A stretch of 15,818 nucleotides of DNA from Faecalicatena sp. GTDB lineage: Bacteria; Bacillota; Clostridia; Lachnospirales; Lachnospiraceae. The position numbers and the translations under genes are program-made. The notes beneath the pieces are model-generated. The model searched no databases. It saw only the letters and a list, made by a program, of their open reading frames with translations, and was not told the origin of the DNA. This document shows positions 1 through 5,990 of the stretch, piece by piece. Position 1 is the stretch's first letter; the number at the start of each line of letters is the position of its first letter. Where the stretch lies: NCBI GenBank assembly GCA_009774255.1, contig VSNK01000122.1, positions 1 through 15,818 of the forward strand, given 5' to 3'.

Positions 1-31
1 AAGTATCTATGAAAAAATAAGTTTTATAATT

Positions 32-38
32 GGAGGAG
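32..38 (+). promoter_or_regulatory. ribosome binding site of the sialic acid oxidoreductase gene
   Basis: GGAGGAG lies 8 bases before the ATG at 47 and supports that start. Only 46 bases precede the gene in the window, so no promoter can be judged. The gene could be internal to a longer operon that begins outside the window. Confidence 0.8.
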
Positions 39-46
39 ATGTCAAA

Positions 47-1150
47 ATGAAAAACACAGGTTATGCGGTAGTTGGTACAGGCTATTTTGGGGCGGAGCTT
101 GGCCGGATCATGAAGGAACAGGAGGGCGCTGCTGTCACGGCAGTGTATGATCCCGAGAATGCGGAGGTGATCGCAGAGGAACTGGGGTGTGACGTAGAGA
201 CAGATCTGGACACTCTGTTCAGCCGTGAGGATGTAGACGCGGTAATCGTCGCTTCGCCGAATTATTTACATAAAGAGCCGGTGATCAAGGCAGCGGAGCA
301 TGGGGTGCATGTGTTCTGTGAGAAACCCATCGCATTGTCCTATGCGGACTGCGACGCGATGGTGAAGGCATGTGAAAAGCATGGTGTGACATTTATGGCG
401 GGACACGTGATGAACTTTTTCCGAGGCGTCAGACATGCAAAGAAGCTAATCAATGAGGGCGTGATCGGCGATGTTCTTTACTGCCATTCCGCGAGAAACG
501 GATGGGAAGAGCCGCAGGAGTCAATCAGCTGGAAGAAGATCCGCGCGAAATCAGGCGGACATCTGTATCATCATATTCATGAGCTGGACTGCATCCAGTT
601 TATTATGGGAGAGCCGGAATCTGTGATGATGATGGGAGGAAATGTAGCGCACAGAGGCGAGCAGTTCGGCGATGAAGACGATATGCTGTTCATCAGCCTG
701 GAATTTCCGAACCGAAAATTCGCAGTTCTGGAGTATGGTTCCGCATTCCACTGGCCGGAACATTACGTGCTGATCCAAGGGACAAAGGGCGCGATCCGCC
801 TCGATATGGCCAATGTGGGAATGACCGTGAAGACAGTAGACGGGGAGGAGCATTACCTGGTCCATGAGACGAAAGAAGAGGATGACGACCGCACAAGAAT
901 TTACCACGGCACGGAGATGGACGGCGCGATCATGTACGGCAAGCCGGGCAAGAAGCCGCCGATGTGGCTGCACAGCATCATGAAGAATGAGATGAGATAT
1001 TTCAATGAGATTATGCACGGCGCTGCAGTCGATGAAGAGTTTAAGCCATTGTTGAACGGCTCCGCGGCACGGGCGGCCATCGCAACGGCGGACGCGCTTA
1101 CCCTGTCTGTGAGAGAGAACAGGAAAGTAAAGGTTTCTGAGATTAAATAA
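47..1150 (+). CDS. nanOx: Gfo/Idh/MocA oxidoreductase, 2,7-anhydro-N-acetylneuraminate type (YjhC/NanOx-like)
   Basis: This is a cytoplasmic NAD-dependent oxidoreductase of 367 aa. It has an N-terminal Rossmann fold with GTGYFG (residues 10-15), the family EKP motif at residues 92-94 and the active-site stretch GGHLYHHIHELD at about 170-181. The sequence closely resembles E. coli YjhC and R. gnavus NanOx as I remember them, for example in PNYLHKEPVIKAA and FCEKPIALSY. Those enzymes convert 2,7-anhydro-Neu5Ac to Neu5Ac by transient oxidation and re-reduction of the sugar. The next gene is an N-acetylneuraminate lyase, which would use the product, and this supports the call. Length is normal and the ATG has a strong ribosome binding site. 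The substrate is inferred from similarity and context. A general sugar dehydrogenase of the same superfamily is the alternative. Confidence 0.87.
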   Translation: MKNTGYAVVGTGYFGAELGRIMKEQEGAAVTAVYDPENAEVIAEELGCDVETDLDTLFSREDVDAVIVASPNYLHKEPVIKAAEHGVHVFCEKPIALSYADCDAMVKACEKHGVTFMAGHVMNFFRGVRHAKKLINEGVIGDVLYCHSARNGWEEPQESISWKKIRAKSGGHLYHHIHELDCIQFIMGEPESVMMMGGNVAHRGEQFGDEDDMLFISLEFPNRKFAVLEYGSAFHWPEHYVLIQGTKGAIRLDMANVGMTVKTVDGEEHYLVHETKEEDDDRTRIYHGTEMDGAIMYGKPGKKPPMWLHSIMKNEMRYFNEIMHGAAVDEEFKPLLNGSAARAAIATADALTLSVRENRKVKVSEIK

Positions 1151-1155
1151 CAGGA

Positions 1156-1274
1156 GTGCAAGTAGAAGGAGCGCAAACAAAAGAAGCGCAAATAGAAGAA
1201 GCGCAGATAACAAGTGTGCAAGTAAAAGAAGTGCAAGTAAAAGAAGTGCAAGTAAAAGGAGTGCAAATAAAAAA
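1156..1274 (+). repeat. eight 15-bp tandem repeats filling the nanOx-nanA intergenic gap
   Basis: Eight consecutive units start at 1156, 1171, 1186, 1201, 1216, 1231, 1246 and 1261 (the last is 14 bp). The consensus is gtgcaagtaaaagaa. Units 5 and 6 are identical and the others differ at a few positions. Units run directly from just after the nanOx stop to the nanA ATG. Each contains a purine-rich AAGAAG/AAGGAG-like segment, and the last AGGAG (about 1257-1261), 13 bases before the ATG at 1275, is the only visible ribosome binding site for nanA. Because 15 is a multiple of three, seven of the eight units place a stop codon in the nanOx frame. Confidence 0.92.
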
Positions 1275-2189
1275 ATGAGAGATCTGGAAAAATATAAAGG
1301 GATCATACCTGCATTTTATGCCTGCTATGAGGAGGATGGAAGCGTAAGTCCCGAAAGGACCAGGGAATTTACCCGGTATCTGATTGGCAAAGGCGTAAAG
1401 GGGCTGTATGTATGCGGTTCATCGGGAGAGTGCATTTACCAGAGCAAAGAGGAACGAAAAATCATACTGGAAAATGTCATGCAGGAAGCAAAGGGGAAGA
1501 TAACGGTCATCGCGCATGTCGGGTGTAATAATACGGCTGACAGCATGGAGCTGGCTGCACATGCACAGAGCGTCGGAGCAGACGCGATCGCATCGATTCC
1601 GCCGATCTACTTCCATCTGCCGGATTACGCGATCGCGGAGTATTGGAATGACATCAGCTCTGCGGCCCCGGATACGGACTTTATCATCTATAATATTCCT
1701 CAGCTGGCGGGCGTAGCACTGAGTATGCCGCTTTACCGGGAAATGCTGAAAAATCCAAGAGTGATCGGTGTGAAAAATTCTTCCATGCCGGTTCAGGATA
1801 TTCAGATGTTCAAGGACGTCAGAGGTGATGAGTGCGTCGTATTCAACGGCCCGGACGAGCAGCTCGTAAGCGGCCTGGCGATCGGCGCGGACGGCGGGAT
1901 CGGAGGAACCTACGCTGCTATGCCGGAACTGTATCTGAAGATAAAAGAACTGACAGATATCGGCGATATCCGGAAAGCAAGAGAGATTCAAAATGACGCC
2001 AACAGGATTATCTATGAACTGTGCTCATGCCATGGAAATATGTATGCGGTAATAAAGGAAATATTAAAAGAGCAGGGACTGAACCTCGGCGGAGTACGAA
2101 AGCCGCTGGCATCGGTAATTGAACAAGACCTCCCGCAGATTGAAAAATGTAAGGAAATGATCCGGGAAGCTGTGGAAAAAGTGAAATAG
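1275..2189 (+). CDS. nanA: N-acetylneuraminate lyase (DapA/NanA family aldolase)
   Basis: This is a cytoplasmic class I aldolase of 304 aa that splits N-acetylneuraminate into N-acetylmannosamine and pyruvate, the first committed step of sialic acid use. It has the carboxylate-binding loop GSSGE (48-52), the YNIP motif with the proton-relay Tyr139, the Schiff-base lysine in GVKNSS (Lys167), and GADGGIGGTY (204-213), which is close to GADGGIGSTY of E. coli NanA. IAHVGCNNTADS at 79-90 is also NanA-like. These features favour NanA over dihydrodipicolinate synthase, which normally has GTTGE. It follows the anhydro-sialic acid oxidoreductase, so the two probably form one operon. The start lies at the end of the tandem repeat, which must carry its ribosome binding site. 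Confidence 0.87.
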   Translation: MRDLEKYKGIIPAFYACYEEDGSVSPERTREFTRYLIGKGVKGLYVCGSSGECIYQSKEERKIILENVMQEAKGKITVIAHVGCNNTADSMELAAHAQSVGADAIASIPPIYFHLPDYAIAEYWNDISSAAPDTDFIIYNIPQLAGVALSMPLYREMLKNPRVIGVKNSSMPVQDIQMFKDVRGDECVVFNGPDEQLVSGLAIGADGGIGGTYAAMPELYLKIKELTDIGDIRKAREIQNDANRIIYELCSCHGNMYAVIKEILKEQGLNLGGVRKPLASVIEQDLPQIEKCKEMIREAVEKVK

Positions 2190-2292
2190 GAAAAAAAGCG
2201 AAAACGGTTGATTTTTTCCGCCCAGGGGCGTGGAGGATCATCGAAGGAACCACCGAGGGGCTGGATGCCTGAAAACGCAGCTTTATAGGCCG

Positions 2293-2320
2293 GATGCCTT
2301 GCAGCTAGGTGCAAGGCATC
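2293..2320. other. perfect 11-bp hairpin downstream of nanA
   Basis: gatgccttgca (2293-2303) pairs perfectly with tgcaaggcatc (2310-2320) around a 6-base loop. No T-run follows on either strand, so it is not a standard intrinsic terminator. It could stabilise the nanA transcript end or be a remnant of an interspersed palindrome. The rest of 2190-2397 holds only this, a weak A-tract/T-tract pairing at 2189-2219 and the palindrome at 2355. Confidence 0.5.
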
Positions 2321-2354
2321 GTGAACAGTAACAGAAAAACAACGGAGATATCAA

Positions 2355-2384
2355 AAAGATTGCAACCGTACGGTTGCAATCTTT
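2355..2384 (-). terminator. 30-bp perfect palindrome, likely terminator of the toxin gene
   Basis: aaagattgcaaccg (2355-2368) is an exact inverted match to cggttgcaatcttt (2371-2384), with TA at the centre, so the whole 30 bp is palindromic. Read on the minus strand the stem ends in CTTTTTGATA, a usable T-tail, 14 bases after the end of the toxin gene. In the plus direction the T-run is shorter, so bidirectional action between the converging nanA and toxin genes is possible but weaker. Confidence 0.65.
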
Positions 2385-2397
2385 ACGACAATCTCTC

Positions 2398-2661
2398 TTA
2401 TTTATCGCCATAATATGTACGGCATTGAGCGATTTCAATTTGTCCATTATTTATTCTATAAATCAGGCGATTTTGCCCATCAATACGGCGACTCCACCAA
2501 CCGGAATGCTGTCCTTTCAGTGGTTCCGGTTTTCCAATTCCATCATATTCGTTACGTGAGATATCCTGTATGAGCAGGTTGATGCGTTTTAATGTTTTTC
2601 GATCCTGGTTTTGCCAGTAAACATAATCCTCCCACGCTTCGTCCTGCCAAATTTTATTCAT
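2398..2661 (-). CDS. yoeB: YoeB/Txe-family mRNA interferase toxin, catalytic His replaced by Tyr
   Basis: This 87-aa protein aligns along its whole length with E. coli YoeB (84 aa), a ribosome-dependent mRNA endonuclease paired with the YefM antitoxin. Shared stretches include KPEPLK, SGWWSRRI (SGFWSRRI in E. coli) and RLIY. Catalytic residues Glu46 and Arg65 are present. The residue aligned with catalytic His83 is Tyr (CRTYYGDK), a one-base CAT to TAT change. The ATG at 2661 is preferred to the upstream TTG: it overlaps the antitoxin stop in ATGAATAA, as is usual for coupled antitoxin-toxin pairs, with GAGG 6 bases upstream. The partner antitoxin is reduced to its C-terminus. I infer the toxin is weakened or inactive and is tolerated without an antitoxin. 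Confidence 0.85.
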   Translation of the reverse strand: MNKIWQDEAWEDYVYWQNQDRKTLKRINLLIQDISRNEYDGIGKPEPLKGQHSGWWSRRIDGQNRLIYRINNGQIEIAQCRTYYGDK

Positions 2662-2755
2662 CTTCAACCTCGATCAGTTCATGAATCTTTCCCTTACCGA
2701 CTTCGAGATCTGCGATCGCCTTATTTAAGTGCCGCTGATTTTCTTCGCTATAGAT
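2654..2755 (-). pseudogene. C-terminal remnant of a YefM/RelB-type antitoxin gene
   Basis: The minus strand reads 33 codons ending EELIEVEDE-style (KGKIHELIEVEDE), a typical acidic toxin-binding antitoxin tail, and stops by overlapping the yoeB ATG. Upstream the frame closes at TAA (2756-2758) and TAG (2765-2767). The remaining open stretch has no ATG, GTG or TTG. The DNA-binding N-terminal half is missing and is not visible in the other frames upstream. The stop-ATG overlap shows this was once the cognate antitoxin of the adjacent toxin. Confidence 0.7.
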
Positions 2756-2776
2756 TTAAAAAGTCTATTGTGTCAA
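2747..2776 (-). promoter_or_regulatory. possible promoter driving the antitoxin remnant and toxin
   Basis: On the minus strand TTGACA (2776-2771) is followed after 18 bases by TATAGC (2752-2747). The -35 is perfect and the -10 is moderate. Transcription would start inside the antitoxin remnant, so the message would carry yoeB but no functional antitoxin. This is a prediction from the hexamers alone. Confidence 0.4.
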
Positions 2777-2949
2777 TACGTTGTACGGATTGCGCAGACT
2801 ATTTTTTTATCCACTTATCACTTTTTTTGATATTTTCATGTCCACAAAACATACGAATCATGTCCAGGCTGATGAAAAAGAGAGAATAATCTGTTACAAT
2901 GAAAGGCAATCAGCTGAAATTGTTGTGTGCAAAAAAGAAAGGAGATTAT

Positions 2950-3519
2950 ATGTTGTATAACACGGTTGAAATCGCGGCGGTCAGGCTTGCCCTGCAGAAT
3001 ATGGAGCATCAGGAGAAGGACTGTAAAGCAATATTGCTCGGCAGCATCCGCTGGCTCCGGGAGTATTATGAAAGAACACATGATGAGGATTTTTTGGTGA
3101 AAGCAGTCTGGCATATTTATGCATATCTGGATATAGGATTTTTGTATGAAGACGGAAAAGAGGAGTTTACAAGGATTTTAGACTATCTGCACACAAACGC
3201 GGGCGAAATGGATCCGCCGATGAAGAATCATTATAAAAAAGTAAGAATTTCAAAAATGCAGATCTGTAAGCTGCTGGGAAGCTGGAATCCAAAACTGCAG
3301 TGTATGAAGATCGGCGAAGCGGTAAACGACATCATCGAAAAAGTAACTTCCGGAAAGGTCGGGGAATACACCTATTATTGCGGAAAACAGATCCAGGAGG
3401 AGAACGGGGAAGGGCTTTGGGAGCATACCTTCCGGCTCTATGTCAGAGAGGACGAAAGTTTGTTTTACGATGTCCGGAAGAACCTGTATTATGAACTGGA
3501 AAGCCCTGCCAAAAGCTGA
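2950..3519 (+). CDS. hypothetical protein, 189 aa
   Basis: I do not recognise this family. The ATG at 2950 is chosen because GGAG sits at 2941-2944, 5 bases upstream. An in-frame ATG at 2899 has no ribosome binding site. The product is a soluble, mixed-charge protein with no signal peptide or membrane segment. The N-terminal two thirds look helical (VEIAAVRLALQNMEHQEKDC, SIRWLREYYERTHDEDF) and the last 60 residues look like beta strands (GEYTYYCGKQ, HTFRLYVREDESLFYDV). It lies between the toxin remnant (opposite strand) and the two-component genes, 97 bases before the response regulator. That gap contains hairpins, so co-transcription with the regulator is uncertain. Confidence 0.75.
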   Translation: MLYNTVEIAAVRLALQNMEHQEKDCKAILLGSIRWLREYYERTHDEDFLVKAVWHIYAYLDIGFLYEDGKEEFTRILDYLHTNAGEMDPPMKNHYKKVRISKMQICKLLGSWNPKLQCMKIGEAVNDIIEKVTSGKVGEYTYYCGKQIQEENGEGLWEHTFRLYVREDESLFYDVRKNLYYELESPAKS

Positions 3520-3540
3520 TCTGTCATACCTGAGAAAATA

Positions 3541-3598
3541 GATAATACGTATAGCGCGGTAAATGCGCTATCCTGTGCTTAGCAGCTAAGATAATACG
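3541..3598 (+). promoter_or_regulatory. 9-bp direct repeats flanking two hairpins, upstream of the response regulator
   Basis: gataatacg occurs at 3541-3549 and again at 3590-3598. Between them are two small inverted repeats: atagcgc/gcgctat (3551-3557 with 3565-3571) and cttag/ctaag (3578-3582 with 3586-3590). The block ends just before the ribosome binding site of the LytTR regulator. It may be a control region for the regulator operon, but the repeat spacing is wider than the roughly 21-bp periodicity usual for LytTR sites. Confidence 0.4.
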
Positions 3599-3616
3599 AA
3601 TGATGGAGGAAAAACC

Positions 3617-4333
3617 GTGGTAAAAATAGCAATTGTGGATGATGAGAAAAAAATATTGGAATGGGAATGTGATTGTCTCGGAAAGGTGGTGTATGAAAAA
3701 GGAGAGGCAGAAATATTTCCTTATTCGGGCGCGGAAGAGGTGGCAGAAAAGATCAGCCAGGGCGTGGAGTATGACGTGCTGATTACGGATATCGAACTAT
3801 CCGGCATGAGCGGCCTGGAATTAGGAAAGCTTGTCTGCAGGAAGCTGCACAGATGTTATCTGGTGTTTTTGACATCACATTCGGAATTTGCGGTGGAAAG
3901 CTACCGGCTGGAGGCATACCAGTATATCTTGAAAGAAGAGATGGAAGAACGGCTGCCGCCCATCGTGGAGAGGCTGATTGAAAAGGTAAAAAAGGAACGA
4001 AATAATTTTATCCTGCTCGGCCCGGAAACCAGGAGACAGAAAGTATATTTTCGTGATATCATATATGTACAGAAAGACAAAGGGATGAAGTATGTATTGT
4101 ATATTACCAAGCTGGGGAATTTTCGGGAGCGGGAAACATTAAGAAAAGTCAAGGATAAGCTGGACAGTAAAATATTCCTGACCGCGGACCGCGGGTATAT
4201 TATCAATATGAAATATATTGAAAAGATCAGCGGCGATACCATATACATGGAAGACGGCCACCAGCTTGTCATATCCCGGGCAAGAGTGAAAAAGGTCAAA
4301 GAAGACATAAACAGGTATTGGGGATGTGATTAG
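3617..4333 (+). CDS. LytTR-family response regulator (AgrA-like)
   Basis: This is a cytoplasmic DNA-binding response regulator of 238 aa. The receiver domain (1 to about 120) has the acidic pair Asp8-Asp9, the phospho-acceptor Asp58 in VLITDIELSGMSGLELG, the LTS switch region and a conserved Lys in YILKEE. The C-terminal LytTR domain (about 135-235) contains YFRDIIYVQKDKGMKYV and a FLTADRGYIINMKYIEKI stretch typical of this fold. The start is GTG with GGAGG 7 bases upstream. The stop TAG is directly followed by the ATG of the sensor kinase, so the pair is translated together. It probably controls the lanthipeptide precursor that follows the kinase, as LytTR systems often do at bacteriocin loci. 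No agrB or agrD is present, so the inducing signal is not evident. Confidence 0.88.
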   Translation: MVKIAIVDDEKKILEWECDCLGKVVYEKGEAEIFPYSGAEEVAEKISQGVEYDVLITDIELSGMSGLELGKLVCRKLHRCYLVFLTSHSEFAVESYRLEAYQYILKEEMEERLPPIVERLIEKVKKERNNFILLGPETRRQKVYFRDIIYVQKDKGMKYVLYITKLGNFRERETLRKVKDKLDSKIFLTADRGYIINMKYIEKISGDTIYMEDGHQLVISRARVKKVKEDINRYWGCD

Positions 4334-5695
4334 ATGCGGGGGATTCTTCTGTTTATACAGATATTGATATCCTGCTGGGAAATATGGATCTGTTATGAAC
4401 TGCTGTACGGCACGGTTTTGGAAAAAGAATATTTGCGTAAAAGGGACAAGGCTCTCATATATGGAAATATCCTGATATGGGGAGGATTGATAGCATATAA
4501 TCATACCATGTTGTTCTTTTCGCGGGGAATATTATATATTTCCATTGCACTGACAGGACTTTGCGTATGTCTGATTAAAAAGAAAAATATGTTGTTGAAT
4601 ATCGGAATCGTGATGCTGTATTATTCGCTGGTAGCAGTACTGGATTTTTTCGTGGCTTTTTCCAGTATGTACTATCTAAGGGAATTAGGGATAGATTTTG
4701 AGGCAAATGTTTATTTTTCGTCAACGTATATCCAGGCAATTCTGTTATTTGCGGCACGATGGCTTATGTTCATGGCAGTTATGCTGACAAAAAGACGATT
4801 AAGTATACATAAAAGAGAACTGGAAAGATATACATATCCGATTCTGGCTATGAGCATTATGCTCATTATAATTGTAAAGAGATATCAATTTGAATTGAGT
4901 GGAATGTCAAGTGGAAGACAGGAGGTACGGGGAGGATTTGCCGGAACGTCACTGATTTTTCTGGTTGCAATGGTACTGTTGGTTTCTGTAGGGCTGCTGA
5001 TAAATGATTCTGTCCGAAAGCAGAATGAGATTTTGACATTGCGTGATGAGATGCAGAATAATTGGTATCAGAATGTCCAGAATGAACTGGATTTGGAACG
5101 GATGCGGGTTCATGATGTAAAACGGCATTTTTTAGTCTTACAGGCATACGAGAAGGAAAAGAATTGGGAGCAGCTTCATCAATATTTGGAAAAAATATCA
5201 GGGCAGTTTTCAGAAATAAAGATACCGATATGCACAGGAAACAGGATCCTGGATTTAGTGCTTTATTACAAAAAGAAGGAGGCCGAACAGAAAAACATAG
5301 AATGGAAACTCCATGTTGTGAAGTTGCAGAACCTGCCGATGGAAGAAGATGAAATCGTATCTTTAATGGGTAATCTGCTGGACAACGCAATTGAAGCATG
5401 TGAGCGGATGATAGACAGCGACAGATGGATATTGATTCAAATCAACAGACAAAAACAGATTCTGAATATAGAGATTTCAAATAGTATAGAAAAGGCTCCG
5501 AGAGAAAAAGATGGAGAACTCATATCCTCAAAGGATAATAAGAAACTGCATGGCTATGGATTGAAAAGTGCGCGCCGTATTGTTGAGAGGCATAAAGGGG
5601 AACTTTTTTTCCGGATTCAAGATGAGCAGTTTTGCATCATAGCTACTTTCTTTGATATAGGGAAAAACAGTAAATTTATTGGAAAGGAAGAATAG
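4334..5695 (+). CDS. GHKL sensor histidine kinase (AgrC-like)
   Basis: This membrane kinase of 453 aa has about six to seven hydrophobic segments in residues 5-223, a helical linker at about 225-255, the H-box RVHDVKRHF with His260, an N-box NLLDNAIEACE (347-357) and a glycine box GYGLKSARRIV (407-417). This is the architecture of AgrC-type peptide sensors, with the HATPase domain of the GHKL type. It starts with no gap after the response regulator stop and is its evident partner. Its own stop is four bases before the lanthipeptide precursor ATG, so regulator, kinase and precursor look like one transcript. The ligand is unknown. Sensing of a modified peptide is plausible by family and context only. 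Confidence 0.88.
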   Translation: MRGILLFIQILISCWEIWICYELLYGTVLEKEYLRKRDKALIYGNILIWGGLIAYNHTMLFFSRGILYISIALTGLCVCLIKKKNMLLNIGIVMLYYSLVAVLDFFVAFSSMYYLRELGIDFEANVYFSSTYIQAILLFAARWLMFMAVMLTKRRLSIHKRELERYTYPILAMSIMLIIIVKRYQFELSGMSSGRQEVRGGFAGTSLIFLVAMVLLVSVGLLINDSVRKQNEILTLRDEMQNNWYQNVQNELDLERMRVHDVKRHFLVLQAYEKEKNWEQLHQYLEKISGQFSEIKIPICTGNRILDLVLYYKKKEAEQKNIEWKLHVVKLQNLPMEEDEIVSLMGNLLDNAIEACERMIDSDRWILIQINRQKQILNIEISNSIEKAPREKDGELISSKDNKKLHGYGLKSARRIVERHKGELFFRIQDEQFCIIATFFDIGKNSKFIGKEE

Positions 5696-5699
5696 GAAT

Positions 5700-5849
5700 A
5701 TGGGACAGGAGAAAAAGAACGAGTATGCGGGTGACTTGTTGGAAGAGATTCAGGAGATGGATAAAATAATATGCGAAGATATGGATTTCAATGTTAATAG
5801 TACTCAGACAAGAAGGTGTATGACCATTCTTACGATTTATTGTTGCTAA
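5700..5849 (+). CDS. lanA: lanthipeptide precursor peptide, 49 aa
   Basis: This is a small ribosomal peptide with an acidic leader of about 32 residues (contains GDLLEEIQEMDKIICEDMDF) and a short core rich in Thr and Cys ending NSTQTRRCMTILTIYCC. Cys40, Cys48 and Cys49 can form thioether rings with Ser/Thr at 34, 35, 37, 42 and 45. TQTRRC with a final CC recalls the T-x-S-x-x-C ... CC pattern of the lacticin 481 group, and TILTIYC recalls the CTLTIEC lipid II motif of actagardine/mersacidin peptides with Tyr in place of Glu. No double-glycine leader end is visible. AAGGAAG at 5684-5690 serves as ribosome binding site. It follows the sensor kinase and precedes a broken lanM, which fixes its identity. 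Maturation by the local synthetase is unlikely. A modifying enzyme elsewhere in the genome cannot be excluded. Confidence 0.8.
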   Translation: MGQEKKNEYAGDLLEEIQEMDKIICEDMDFNVNSTQTRRCMTILTIYCC

Positions 5850-5906
5850 ATATATAACTGAAGGTATCAGGATATTTATAGTTCTTATTATGCATTAAGA
5901 AGACAT

Positions 5907-5953
5907 AGCGGAAAGCAGAATGTAAGGTAAGGTACGTTCTGCTTTTCGTGCTA
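5907..5953 (+). terminator. hairpin between lanA and lanM, probable partial terminator
   Basis: aaagcagaa (5912-5920) pairs perfectly with ttctgcttt (5937-5945). An outer TAGC/GCTA pairing (5907-5910 with 5950-5953) extends the stem around a small internal loop. T residues 5943-5946 fall in the 3' arm, but no clean T-run follows. Hairpins between lanA and lanM are known in lantibiotic operons, where they keep precursor mRNA more abundant than synthetase mRNA. That role is inferred here. Confidence 0.55.
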
Positions 5954-5990
5954 TATATGTTTCATGATGGAAAATACAGGGAGTAATGCA

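Noticed and set aside
551..1306. Minus-strand 251-codon frame with a long Leu/Ala repeat, and a second at 901-1266 with Tyr/Leu/His/Phe repeats
   Set aside because: The repeats are only the reverse complement of the 15-bp tandem array, and the rest lies antisense to nanOx. No ribosome binding site or family resemblance.
2611..2889. Plus-strand 92-codon frame over the toxin promoter region
   Set aside because: It is antisense to the toxin start and antitoxin remnant, has no ribosome binding site and no recognisable sequence.
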